Positions 22,731-31,043 of a stretch of 54,987 nt of DNA are shown here, one piece after another; the stretch's first letter is position 1; each line of letters starts with the position of its first letter. The position numbers and the translations under genes were made by a program. The stretch is from Nocardia camponoti (GTDB taxonomy: Bacteria > Actinomycetota > Actinomycetes > Mycobacteriales > Mycobacteriaceae). Under the pieces are notes generated by a model. It ran no database searches. It worked only from the letters and a program-made list of their open reading frames with translations, and had not been told where the DNA came from. Location: contig NZ_BMMW01000008.1 of assembly GCF_014646135.1 (NCBI RefSeq), positions 1-54,987 of the forward strand, read 5' to 3'.

Positions 22731-23875
22731 CTGGTAGCTGGCCAGCCGCCCATTCGGTCGAGGTGCGCGCGCACGTCATCGAGAAATCCTGGCGGAAAGC
22801 GCAGCGTGCCCATGTCGGTGCGGCGCAGAAAACCCGCCGTCGCGCGTGGCGATAGCAGTCGCGCGTCGGTGAGAAAGTTTTTGAGGTCCTCGTACGGTTC
22901 ACGCACGGGCCAAGTCGAAACGTCAACGCGGTAGACAGTGCCCGCGTGCCCCCATGCCGCGCGTGGCCACGGCGAACCCGGGCTCAGCGGTTCGCCCAGC
23001 GTCAGTGCTTCGCCCGGGCTAGCTAGTTGTTCGCCGAGCCAGCTCGCCATGCGCACGCTCACCGCGTTGCCAACCAATTTCCAGCGATGCCCACCGCGCA
23101 CGCCTGCCGCGTTCGTCGCGGGTGCGGTCCAGTCGGCGGCGAATCCTTGCAGGCGTTCGGCGTCGGTGATGCCGGGTGTCACGAGTTCGCCAGCGGGCAG
23201 CCGAACAGCGGGTGGGCTCGCGATGCCGAGGCCGGAACCGCCCTTCAGCGTCGGGACCGCGTTCACCGCCCAACCAAGTCCGCGCACGCCTTCGGTCCAG
23301 TAAAAGCCGCATGGGTCGCGGTCGGGGTCGCCGTATTCGCGCGGCCCGGCATCGTCGCTGAAGAGGACATGCCGCGGGTCGTCGGTGCGAGAAGCGAGCA
23401 TCAGCACGCGCTGGCGACGCTGGGGGAGGCCGAACGCGCGACCGTCGACGACGCGATAAGCCCAAAGATAACCGAGGTCCTCAAGTGCCGACGTGATGTG
23501 CCGCATGGCCGCGCCCTGGCCAAGTTGAAGCATGAATGGGACGTTTTCGATCAGTAGCCAGCGTGGGCCGCGCTGTCGGCGGACGAGGCGGAAAACCTCG
23601 TCTACCAGTCCGGATCTTCGTCCTGTTATGCCCGCGGTACGTCCTGCCTGCGAGAGGTCCTGACAGGGAAAGCCAGCCGCGACGAGTTCCGTGCCAGCGG
23701 GCAGTGAGCGCAAACGGGTGATGTCGGCATGGAGGTCGACGCCCGGGAAACGCGCGCGCAGTACGCCCTGGGCACCCGGATCGATTTCGCAGAGCAGTTC
23801 AGTCGACCAACCGTGTTCGCCCAGGCCGAGTTCGAGGCCGCCGATTCCGGCGAACAGCCCGACCGCGCGACCCAC
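22727..23875 (-). CDS. Orphan C5-cytosine DNA methyltransferase (Dcm type)
   Basis: Transfers a methyl group from S-adenosylmethionine to C5 of cytosine in a specific DNA site. 382 residues with ordered motifs: I (LFAGIGGLELGL, from residue 7), IV with catalytic C71 in GFPCQDLSQAG, VI (E110-N111-V112), VIII (QRRQR at 152-156), a target-recognition region of ~100 residues, then IX (ERLQGF) and X (GNAVSVRMASWL). A C-terminal tail of about 85 residues follows motif X. The GTG at 23875 is chosen for its strong AGGAGG site; a longer frame to 24151 lacks one. No endonuclease, Vsr or specificity gene is adjacent. The recognition site cannot be deduced. Confidence 0.93.
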   Translation of the reverse strand: MGRAVGLFAGIGGLELGLGEHGWSTELLCEIDPGAQGVLRARFPGVDLHADITRLRSLPAGTELVAAGFPCQDLSQAGRTAGITGRRSGLVDEVFRLVRRQRGPRWLLIENVPFMLQLGQGAAMRHITSALEDLGYLWAYRVVDGRAFGLPQRRQRVLMLASRTDDPRHVLFSDDAGPREYGDPDRDPCGFYWTEGVRGLGWAVNAVPTLKGGSGLGIASPPAVRLPAGELVTPGITDAERLQGFAADWTAPATNAAGVRGGHRWKLVGNAVSVRMASWLGEQLASPGEALTLGEPLSPGSPWPRAAWGHAGTVYRVDVSTWPVREPYEDLKNFLTDARLLSPRATAGFLRRTDMGTLRFPPGFLDDVRAHLDRMGGWPATS

Positions 23876-24083
23876 GGTTCCTCCTGTTTTCGCCCGGTTC
23901 TCGTTTCGCCGCAGTGTATCGCCGCGCCCAAGCTCGTCGTTGGTCGCGTGCGCGCGAAAAATCGCTGGCAGTGGCATTGGCCCTGGTGAGACCCTTGATT
24001 GGCCAAACTTGTCGGACCCTGGTGCGAACATCATCACGCGTCCGTTTGTCGGGAACATCCATCCACCGGACCAAGGGGGATAC

Positions 24084-25892
24084 TTGTCCGTCACGATTGA
24101 GCGTTCAACAGCTGAGATCCCAGCTTTGTTGGAACCGGTGCCCGCCCGCACCGGATTGCGTTCGCTAGCAAGGTTTTTGCCCTACCTGCGTAAGCATCGG
24201 GTAGCGCTGATCGCCGCCGCGTTTATCTCCGTGGTCGCCGCGGTCATGCAGGTGCTCGTCCCGATGGTGATCGCGCATGTGATCGACGGGCCGGTCGCGC
24301 GTCATGACGCCGACGGGCTGTGGCTGCCGGTGCTTGGGGTGCTTGCGCTTGGCCTAGTCGAGGCGGCTGGTTGGTGGGGTAGGCGCTGGTTGTGTTCTAG
24401 ACCGCAGACCGAATTCGAATTCGACATGCGGGCAAAGCTTTTCGCCAAATTGCAGCAGCTGTCGATCGCTCGCCACGACGGCTGGCAGTCGGGACAGTTG
24501 CTCTCACGAGCCATTGATGACGTTGGCACTATCCGCCGGTTTGTTGGGTTCGTCGCGCCGATGTTGCTGGTGAACGTCAGCGTCCTGCCGGTCGGACTGA
24601 TCGTGCTCTACGTGCTGAACTGGCAAGTGGCACTGATCTTTACGGTGTTTTCGCTGCCAATCACGCTGGTCTGTCTGTGGTTCGTGCGAAAGTTCGACGT
24701 CGCGTCGCGCCGGGCGCAAGACCAGACCGGCGATCTCGCTACCGTCGCGCAAGAGTCGGCCCAGGGCATTCGGGTGTTGAAGGCGCTTGGTCGCGGCACG
24801 TTCTTTGGCGCGCGATTCGCGTCGCTCGCGAGGCAGTTGCAACGCACTGAGCTGGTGAAAGTGCGGCTTGACGCGTCGTTGTGGGCAACGCTGGTCACCT
24901 GCCCCACGCTGTCGATTGCGATCGCCCTTGGCGTCGGTGGGTATCAGGTGGTGCAAGGGTCGATGACCCTCGGCGCGTTTGTCGCCAGCCTCTCGCTTGC
25001 CACGTTCCTGCAGTGGCCCATCATCTGGCTCGGGTTTCTGCTGTCGGAGTTGCTGGAGGCGCGCACCGCGGCCGACCGGTATTGGGAAATCATCGACGCA
25101 CCACTAGAGATCGCTGACCCTGCTGAGCCGGTTGGTCTTCCTGCGCGGGTGCGTGGCGAGTTGGTGCTCGATCGGGTGCGCTTCGGCTATGCCGGTTCGA
25201 AAGACGCGGTGTTGCAAGATGTTTCGCTACGCATACGGCCGGGCGAAACCGTCGCGCTTGTCGGCGCCACCGGCAGCGGGAAAACCGCCATGCTTGAGCT
25301 GATTCCCCGGCTGTATGACGTCGACGCGGGCAGCATCCGCATCGACGGTGTCGACATCGCCACGCTTCGGCTCGCCGACCTACGTTCGGTTGTCACCGTA
25401 GCGTTCGAAGAACCAACGTTGTTCTCGGCGAGCGTGAGGGAGAACGTCGCGCTTGGCGATGCAAGCGCATCGGATGCCGACGTGCGACAGGCGCTCGATA
25501 TCGCGGCGGCCAGCGAGTTCGTCGATGAACTGCCGTGGGGATTGGACACGCGAATCGGCGAGCAGGGATTGAGCCTGTCGGGCGGGCAGCGACAGCGACT
25601 CGCCTTGGCGAGGGCGGTGCTCACCGGTGAGTCGGGCGGAAGTGGACGCGTCATGGTGCTCGACGACCCGCTTTCCGCGCTCGACGTGGAAACCGAAGCG
25701 CGCGTGCAGGAGCGGTTGCGGAGGGTGTTGGCGGGAGCAACCACGCTGCTTGTCGCGCATCGACCGTCCACCGCCGCGCTAGCCGACCGCGTCGCCTTCC
25801 TCGCCGACGGTCGCATCGTCGCTGAAGGAACGCACGAGCACTTGCTTCACACCAACAGCGGATATCGAGCCTTGATGGGAGCGCAACCATGA
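24084..25892 (+). CDS. ABC exporter half, degenerate-site subunit
   Basis: 602 residues: six-helix exporter membrane domain (about 30-320), then an ATPase domain with Walker A GATGSGKT, signature LSGGQRQRL and Walker B VMVLDDPLSALD. The catalytic Glu after Walker B is Asp, so its own ATP site is probably non-hydrolytic. TTG 24084, after AAGGGGGA, begins the natural N-terminus LSVTIERST; the frame is open further upstream into the divergent methyltransferase region. Coupled by a four-base overlap to the next gene, with which it should form a heterodimer. Substrate unknown; lipids or drugs are usual for the class. Confidence 0.88.
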   Translation: MSVTIERSTAEIPALLEPVPARTGLRSLARFLPYLRKHRVALIAAAFISVVAAVMQVLVPMVIAHVIDGPVARHDADGLWLPVLGVLALGLVEAAGWWGRRWLCSRPQTEFEFDMRAKLFAKLQQLSIARHDGWQSGQLLSRAIDDVGTIRRFVGFVAPMLLVNVSVLPVGLIVLYVLNWQVALIFTVFSLPITLVCLWFVRKFDVASRRAQDQTGDLATVAQESAQGIRVLKALGRGTFFGARFASLARQLQRTELVKVRLDASLWATLVTCPTLSIAIALGVGGYQVVQGSMTLGAFVASLSLATFLQWPIIWLGFLLSELLEARTAADRYWEIIDAPLEIADPAEPVGLPARVRGELVLDRVRFGYAGSKDAVLQDVSLRIRPGETVALVGATGSGKTAMLELIPRLYDVDAGSIRIDGVDIATLRLADLRSVVTVAFEEPTLFSASVRENVALGDASASDADVRQALDIAAASEFVDELPWGLDTRIGEQGLSLSGGQRQRLALARAVLTGESGGSGRVMVLDDPLSALDVETEARVQERLRRVLAGATTLLVAHRPSTAALADRVAFLADGRIVAEGTHEHLLHTNSGYRALMGAQP

Positions 25893-27706
25893 CCGACGCT
25901 GCCGCCGACTGGCGGGGCATCGCCAAGGAAGACGAAACCGTCACGGCCACCGGCAACTTGGTACTGGCCGGGCGGTCAAGGCGGTTGCTGTTTTCACTGC
26001 TCCGGCCGTACCGGAAGTTGGCTGCGGGCGCGCTCGCGCTTGTTGTGTTGGACAACGCGGCGAAGTTGTCGATGCCACTGTGGATTGCCTACGGACTCGA
26101 CCAGGGTATTTCCGGTGGGCGACAAGGCAATTGGACACCGCTGCTCACGGCCGTCATCGGGTTCATCGCCGTCACCCTGCTTGGTGGACTCACGACCTAT
26201 TCGTTCCTACGGGCATCCGGCACGCTCAGCCAACGGGTGCTGTTCGACCTGCGGGTGCGCGCGTTCACGCACACGCAGGAGTTGAGCGTCTCGTTCCACG
26301 AGAACTACACGGCGGGCAAGGTCGTCACGCGCCTCACCACTGACATCGACGCATTACAAGAACTGCTCGAAGGTGCGCTGAATCAGGCGATGAGCGCGCT
26401 GCTTTCGGTGTTCACGATCGCGATCATCCTCATTTGGCTCGACCCGACGCTCGCGATGATCGTGCTCGCCGGGTTCGTGCCATTGCTGATCGCGACGCGG
26501 TGGGCGCAACGCCGCCAACGGGCGGGTTACCGACGCACGCGCGGGGCCATCGCGCGGGTCATCGTCGGTTTCGTCGAGGCGATGAGTGGCATGCGCGCGG
26601 TGCAGGCGTTTGGGCGCGAAGAACGCAACCTCGAAGTCGTCGGGGTCGATGATCGCCAGTACCAACAGGCGAACATGACCGCGATTCGGGGAATGGCCGA
26701 TTACGTCGGCATTTCCATCGTGCTGCAGTACCTCACGACGGTACTTGTGCTGTTCGTCGGTGCGTGGAGCGTGATCGAGGGCGACCTTGCGATCGGTGTG
26801 CTCGCCGCTTACCTGCTTTACCTCGACCAGTTCTACGGGCCGCTCGACGAACTGGCCCAGGTTTTCAACGCGTACCAGTCGGCTGCTGCGGCACTGGAGA
26901 AGATCTCGGGCGTGCTTGAGGAAAAGCCCGCGGTCCCGGAGCCGAGTGATGCTGTGCCGCTTGGCAATTCGCGCGGCTCGATTGAGCTAGCCGGGGTGTC
27001 CTTCGGGTATCACGCCGACCGGCCGGTGCTGCCAACGCTCGACCTGGTTGTGCCAGCCGGGCAGGTCGTCGCTCTCGTCGGGGCAACGGGTGCTGGCAAG
27101 TCCACGCTCGCGAAGCTCATCACCCGGTTCTACGACCCGTCGGCAGGCGCGGTGCGATTAGACGGCATCGACCTACGCGAGCTGGCCAATGTCGATCTGC
27201 GGCGGGCGATCGTGATGGTCACGCAGGAGGCGTACCTGTTCTCGGGCACGATCGCCGACAACATTCGGCTCGGTCGGCCGGATGCTAGCGATGCCGAAGT
27301 ACGCGCGGCGGCCGAGGCGGTTGGGTTGGCGTCGTTCGTTGAGTCGCTGCCAGACGGCTATCGCACCGATGTGCGCACGCGCGGTGGTCGGTTGTCGGCT
27401 GGGCAGCGGCAGTTGGTCGGCTTCGCGCGGGTGTTCCTCGCCGACCCGTCGGTGATCGTGCTCGATGAAGCCACGTCGAGCCTGGACATTCCAGGGGAGC
27501 GGCTCGTGCAGCGGGCATTGGAAACGCTGCTGCGCGACCGCACCGCGGTGATCATCGCGCACCGATTATCGACGGTCGCGATCGCCGACCGGGTGCTCGT
27601 GATGGAAGGAGGTCGGGTCGTAGAAGACGGCAGCCCAGCCGAACTCGTCACTGGCGACGGTCGGTTTGCTGGGTTGCATGCCGCTTGGCGTGAGTCGCTG
27701 GTGTGA
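25889..27706 (+). CDS. ABC exporter half, catalytic subunit
   Basis: 605 residues: exporter membrane domain, then an ATPase with Walker A GATGAGKST, signature LSAGQRQL and a canonical Walker B VIVLDEATSSLD. Its signature is the non-consensus LSAGQ. In a heterodimer this faces the Walker sites of the partner that has Asp, so one composite site is consensus and one degenerate, as in TM287/288-type exporters. ATGA overlap with the partner. The glycolipid-binding-domain gene follows within 63 bases on the same strand, which weakly hints at a lipid substrate. Confidence 0.9.
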   Translation: MTDAAADWRGIAKEDETVTATGNLVLAGRSRRLLFSLLRPYRKLAAGALALVVLDNAAKLSMPLWIAYGLDQGISGGRQGNWTPLLTAVIGFIAVTLLGGLTTYSFLRASGTLSQRVLFDLRVRAFTHTQELSVSFHENYTAGKVVTRLTTDIDALQELLEGALNQAMSALLSVFTIAIILIWLDPTLAMIVLAGFVPLLIATRWAQRRQRAGYRRTRGAIARVIVGFVEAMSGMRAVQAFGREERNLEVVGVDDRQYQQANMTAIRGMADYVGISIVLQYLTTVLVLFVGAWSVIEGDLAIGVLAAYLLYLDQFYGPLDELAQVFNAYQSAAAALEKISGVLEEKPAVPEPSDAVPLGNSRGSIELAGVSFGYHADRPVLPTLDLVVPAGQVVALVGATGAGKSTLAKLITRFYDPSAGAVRLDGIDLRELANVDLRRAIVMVTQEAYLFSGTIADNIRLGRPDASDAEVRAAAEAVGLASFVESLPDGYRTDVRTRGGRLSAGQRQLVGFARVFLADPSVIVLDEATSSLDIPGERLVQRALETLLRDRTAVIIAHRLSTVAIADRVLVMEGGRVVEDGSPAELVTGDGRFAGLHAAWRESLV

Positions 27707-27756
27707 AAGCGGCGTTTGATGCGTCGGTGTTTCGACAGTCGCGGGCTGGTGTCGCT

Positions 27757-27762
27757 TACCGT
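27757..27762 (+). promoter_or_regulatory. -10 box (TACCGT), leaderless type
   Basis: TACCGT ends six bases before GTG 27769. It favours this start over the GTG at 27703 that overlaps the ABC stop codon. Confidence 0.5.
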
Positions 27763-27768
27763 AGAGAG

Positions 27769-28386
27769 GTGACGACACCAGCGCCCGGCACTGCCGACGG
27801 CTCACCCGAGATCGCCCCGGTTCCCCGGTGGCCCTCGGTGCTCACGTGGCGTGCCCACGACAACTCGCGAATGGAGTCGGTGCGGGTCACGGTCAACGGC
27901 AACCGAATCCGCGCGGCAGGCCGGCTGATCGGCAGCGCGAGCGAAGAACACCCGGCGTTCAGCGCGTCATATGACCTGGTCACCGACGAAGCTGGGGCAA
28001 CGCGAAGGTTGTCGTTGCGCACCACAACGGCGGCAGGCGAACGGCACGCGTCGATCCAGCGCGACGAGGAGAACTACTGGCTCGTCGACGCTGGCGGTTC
28101 GCATGTGCGAGCCACGTTCGGCGGTGCTGTCGACGTTGACGTGGTGCTGAGCCCGTTCTTCAACACGTTGCCCATCCGACGCTTCGGCCTCCAGAACGCG
28201 GTCGGTGACGTGCAGGTCCCGGTCGTTTACGTGCGGCTGCCCGAGTTGTTGGTGCAGGAAGCGGAACTCACGTATTCGAGCGCGGCCGATGGGATTAACG
28301 TGCTGTCGCCGGTGTCGAGCGCCACGTTGCGAGTTGATGCCGAGGGTTTCGTGCTGGATTACCCGGGCTTGGCCGAGCGGGTCTAG
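27769..28386 (+). CDS. Putative glycolipid-binding domain protein (DUF1089)
   Basis: 205 residues from GTG 27769; a GTG at 27703, overlapping the ABC gene stop, would add 22. The body fits the putative glycolipid-binding family (PF06475/DUF1089): a beta-rich fold starting around WRAHDNSRMESVRV, with the hallmark DVDVVLSPFFNTLPIRR segment and a closing FVLDYPGLAERV strand. No signal peptide or membrane helix, so it is cytosolic. Family function is only a structural suggestion. It sits behind the ABC exporter pair and its TAG interlocks with the stop of the convergent tyrA. Confidence 0.8.
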   Translation: MTTPAPGTADGSPEIAPVPRWPSVLTWRAHDNSRMESVRVTVNGNRIRAAGRLIGSASEEHPAFSASYDLVTDEAGATRRLSLRTTTAAGERHASIQRDEENYWLVDAGGSHVRATFGGAVDVDVVLSPFFNTLPIRRFGLQNAVGDVQVPVVYVRLPELLVQEAELTYSSAADGINVLSPVSSATLRVDAEGFVLDYPGLAERV

Positions 28387-29336
28387 TTGTCGAGGCTGCG
28401 GATCACGCCGCCCGCTTGGCCTGCTCGACGCAAGTCGTCGAGCCATCCGGGCTTGCCGGGCGTCACATCGGTGATTTCTCGCTGCACGCGGTTCTCGAAA
28501 GCGGTTCGGCCCGCGTAACCCGTCTCGACAACGGCACCTAAGTCGCCGTTCTCGCGAAGTGTTGTGCGTGCCGCGATCAGGGCGTCGATCGTCTCGTCCA
28601 AGACGTCGGCCAAAGCTGTCGCGTTTGGTTCGCAAATCGCGCGGACCAGGTCGGGGGCGGTGCCCGCCACGCGCGTGCCGTCGCGGAAAGAACCTGCGGC
28701 GAGGCCGAGCGCCAGCGCGCCGCCGGTCGCGCCTGACGACGCCAATACTTCGGCCAACACGTGCGGCAGATGCGAGATGCGGGCCACGGCTTGGTCGTGT
28801 TCTTCGGCGACGACAGGGACGACGACCGAACCGCAGTCGATTGCCAAGCGGACCACCCGTTCCCACGATGCGGCGTTGGTGTCGGGGTCAACGCCAACCG
28901 CCCAAACTGCACCGTCGAAAAGCTCGGAATCCGTTGCCGCCCAACCTGATTGGGACGTTCCAGCCATGGGGTGACCACCCACAAACCGGGCGCTCAGTCC
29001 ATGCGCACGCACCGCTTCGAGTATCGGGCCCTTGATGCTGACGACGTCGGTGATGTCGCAATCGGGCGCGAGTTCGGCGATCTTGGTCAGCATCGCGTCA
29101 ACAGCGGGCATTGGGACCGCGATCACGATGAGCGCGTCGGTGGTGGCGGCGCGGCGCAGCACGGCCACCAAGTCGCTCGACACGTCGAAACCGTCGGCTG
29201 CGGCCGCGTCGACCCCGGATTGTGACCGATTGAACCCGAACGCCTCATACCCGCTCGCGACGGCGGCGCGAAGCAATGAACCGCCGATCAGGCCCGTGCC
29301 GAGGACGCAGATGGCACCGCGCGCGTTGTTGCTCAT
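28383..29336 (-). CDS. tyrA: Prephenate dehydrogenase TyrA
   Basis: Oxidatively decarboxylates prephenate to 4-hydroxyphenylpyruvate with NAD(P)+, the tyrosine branch of aromatic synthesis. 317 residues (M. tuberculosis Rv3754 is about 301). Seen: the Rossmann motif VLGTGLIGGSL near 11-21, DVVSIKGP around 105-112 and GGHPMAGTSQSG with the catalytic His near 130. The C-terminal half is the helical dimerisation domain; no ACT domain is evident. ATG 29336 precedes the Rossmann motif; the longer frame overlaps the divergent gene. hisC2 at 13770 could perform the following transamination. Neighbour of the tadA pair, as I recall for mycobacteria. Confidence 0.92.
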   Translation of the reverse strand: MSNNARGAICVLGTGLIGGSLLRAAVASGYEAFGFNRSQSGVDAAAADGFDVSSDLVAVLRRAATTDALIVIAVPMPAVDAMLTKIAELAPDCDITDVVSIKGPILEAVRAHGLSARFVGGHPMAGTSQSGWAATDSELFDGAVWAVGVDPDTNAASWERVVRLAIDCGSVVVPVVAEEHDQAVARISHLPHVLAEVLASSGATGGALALGLAAGSFRDGTRVAGTAPDLVRAICEPNATALADVLDETIDALIAARTTLRENGDLGAVVETGYAGRTAFENRVQREITDVTPGKPGWLDDLRRAGQAGGVIRSLDN

Positions 29337-29381
29337 CGGAACAGATTGGCACACGAGTTCATCATTGAGGGCCCGACAGAC

Positions 29382-29387
29382 TACCGT
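29382..29387 (+). promoter_or_regulatory. -10 box (TACCGT) of the tadA operon, leaderless type
   Basis: TACCGT ends seven bases before ATG 29395. Confidence 0.55.
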
Positions 29388-29394
29388 TTGAGGC

Positions 29395-29934
29395 ATGGCA
29401 GCACAGCGCTCGGGCACGAACAGGGCGACGTCGGACGATGACTACGACGTCGAGGGGTTCGCGGTGGCCGTGGTCCGCGAAGAAGGGACCTGGCGGTGCA
29501 GCCCGCTCACGCACGAGGCGTTGCTCGATCTGTCGGTCGCCGAGACCGAATTGAAGGCTTTGCGCAGTTCAGGTGCTGTTTTTGGGTTGCTCGACGTGGA
29601 TGACGAATTCTTCGTCGTGCTGCGTCCCGCGCCCAGCGGCACCCGACTGCTCGTTTCCGACGCGACAGCGGCCATCGACTACGACATCGCCGCCGACGTC
29701 CTCGACGCGCTCAATGTCGAGATTCCCGACATCGACCCGGATGAACTCGACGACATCGAGCCGTGGGAAGAAGGCGACCTCGGCGTGCTCGCCGACCTCG
29801 GTTTGCCCGAGCCGGTGCTCGCGGTGATCCTCGCCGAAACCGACCTCTACCCCGACGAGCAGTTGGCGATGATCGCCGAGCGCCTCGGTTTCGCGAGCGA
29901 ACTCGCTGCCGTGCTCGACAAAATGCCAAGGTGA
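29395..29934 (+). CDS. tRNA adenosine deaminase-associated protein
   Basis: 179-residue acidic protein of the actinobacterial family found directly before tadA (Rv3753c type). Recognisable blocks: DDDYDVEGFAVAVVREEGTWRC in the first 45 residues, LLDVDDEFFVVLRP in the middle and an acidic IPDIDPDELDDIEPWEEGDLGVLADLGL near 100-128. No enzymatic motif is seen; a partner or regulator of TadA is inferred only from constant gene pairing. GTGA overlap with tadA implies coupled translation. Confidence 0.88.
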   Translation: MAAQRSGTNRATSDDDYDVEGFAVAVVREEGTWRCSPLTHEALLDLSVAETELKALRSSGAVFGLLDVDDEFFVVLRPAPSGTRLLVSDATAAIDYDIAADVLDALNVEIPDIDPDELDDIEPWEEGDLGVLADLGLPEPVLAVILAETDLYPDEQLAMIAERLGFASELAAVLDKMPR

Positions 29935-30386
29935 GCCTTTCCGACGAACAGATGGTGCGCGCGGCGATCGCTGCGGCCGCCGACGCCGACCCGCGCGATG
30001 TGCCGGTCGGCGCTGTTGTTTTTGACGCCGAAGGCAACGAGCTCGCACGGGCAGCGAACGCGCGCGAAGCCCTCGGTGACCCGACCGCCCACGCCGAGGT
30101 GCTTGCCCTGCGCGCCGCTGCTGCCGTCTACGGCGACAGCTGGCGGCTCGAAAACGCGACCCTGGCCGTGACCCTAGAGCCATGCACGATGTGCGCGGGC
30201 GCGCTCGTTTTGGCCCGCGTTGGCAAGGTCGTGTTCGGCGCGTGGGAACCCAAGACGGGCGCGGTCGGTTCGCTGTGGGACGTGGTCCGCGACCGTCGCC
30301 TGAACCACCGCCCGCAAGTGCGCGGCGGAATCCTGGAACCCGACTGCGTCACCCTCCTTGACAATTTCTTCAAAAACCAGCGTTGA
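29931..30386 (+). CDS. tadA: tRNA-specific adenosine deaminase TadA
   Basis: Deaminates A34 of tRNA-Arg(ACG) to inosine so that it reads CGU, CGC and CGA. 151 residues, the family's size. Zinc-deaminase motifs are complete: H54-A-E56 with the proton-shuttling Glu, and P84-C85-T-M-C88. The GTG at 29931 overlaps the previous stop (GTGA); the longer frame upstream only reads through the neighbour. Its substrate tRNA gene is at 12685-12757 in the same window. Confidence 0.95.
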   Translation: MSLSDEQMVRAAIAAAADADPRDVPVGAVVFDAEGNELARAANAREALGDPTAHAEVLALRAAAAVYGDSWRLENATLAVTLEPCTMCAGALVLARVGKVVFGAWEPKTGAVGSLWDVVRDRRLNHRPQVRGGILEPDCVTLLDNFFKNQR

Positions 30387-30432
30387 CCAGCCGATTTAAC
30401 GATTCGGCACCTGCTCCGGTACAGTAGTCGGC

Positions 30433-30520
30433 GGTGGCGTGTCCGAGCGGCCTAAGGAGCACGCCTCGAAAGCGTGTGACGGGTAACCCCCGTCCGAGGG
30501 TTCAAATCCCTCCGCCACCG
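30433..30520 (+). tRNA. tRNA-Ser (anticodon CGA)
   Basis: Acceptor GGTGGCG/CGCCACC with discriminator G, anticodon stem CACGC/GCGTG, loop CTCGAAA, long variable arm; CCA encoded at 30521-30523. Followed at once by a terminator. Confidence 0.96.
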
Positions 30521-30703
30521 CCAAGAGCGCCCCACCTGTTCACGCAGGTGGGGCGCTTTTTCTATAATCGACAAGCCGATGTCAGTGAAGTACAGGCTGG
30601 CCACCCTAGCCGAGTCCTGAACGGGCACTTCAAGGTCAGGGCCGTTGGGCAACTCCCGGGTGGCGTTGTAGAGGTCCGCGAGGATTGTCGTGGTCTCGTG
30701 CAC
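30452..30703 (-). CDS. Possible small protein antisense to tRNA-Ser(CGA), or a remnant
   Basis: A frame of up to 83 codons beginning MHETTTILADLYNATREL, with GTG 30703 placed a few bases after AGGGGGA. Third positions are G/C-rich over the first ~48 codons (30560-30703), as in real genes, but the frame then runs through the terminator and into the tRNA on the opposite strand, where coding is unlikely. Either a short gene fused by chance to antisense tRNA sequence, or the start of a gene cut by an old event at the tRNA. No family recognised. The rest of the 30562-30785 stretch holds nothing else I can name. Confidence 0.3.
   Translation of the reverse strand: MHETTTILADLYNATRELPNGPDLEVPVQDSARVASLYFTDIGLSIIEKAPHLREQVGRSWRWRRDLNPRTGVTRHTLSRRAP
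30526..30561 (+). terminator. Intrinsic terminator of tRNA-Ser(CGA)
   Basis: A perfect 13-bp stem (arms 30526-30538 and 30545-30557), a six-base loop and a run of five T. Confidence 0.92.
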
Positions 30704-30785
30704 GTTCCCCCTGTTCATTGGTTGTTCAAGCCCGTTGTCGGGACGCGTAATACACTGGCACTACCGCTATTCCGGGGAAGGGTCG

Positions 30786-31043
30786 ATGTGTATGCGCGGG
30801 CGACGTCAGCCGCCACCCGCGAAGTCCGGGATCGGGCTCGGGGGGAAACTGGTTGTTCTTCTTGTGCTCGGCTGGGTGGCCGTTGGGCTTGTTGCTGCCG
30901 GGCAGCGGCATTATTTTTCGCAGCTGCCCAAGGAATGCGCTGATTGGGCCACGATCGCGGTCACTGCGGCGGCTGGCCCGACTAACTACATCGGGCTCAA
31001 CCCCCGCGTCACCGAATGTGAAGTGCCGCAACCTAGTCAGTGA
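30786..31043 (+). CDS. Small membrane-anchored protein (85 aa)
   Basis: 85 residues: a basic start (MCMRGRRQPPPAKSG), one membrane helix (LVVLLVLGWVAVGLVAAG, about 20-37) and a short outer domain with two cysteines (KECADW and VTECEVP) that could form a disulfide. A purine-rich GGGAAGGG precedes ATG 30786; ATG 30792 is an alternative. Its end overlaps the stop of the convergent MmpL gene by seven bases. It is too short and unlike MmpS proteins, though its place beside MmpL genes invites the comparison. Function unknown. Confidence 0.65.
   Translation: MCMRGRRQPPPAKSGIGLGGKLVVLLVLGWVAVGLVAAGQRHYFSQLPKECADWATIAVTAAAGPTNYIGLNPRVTECEVPQPSQ

Noticed and set aside
23876..24151. N-terminal extension of the methyltransferase
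   Set aside because: GTG 23875 has AGGAGG directly upstream and sits just before motif I; the extension has no family likeness.
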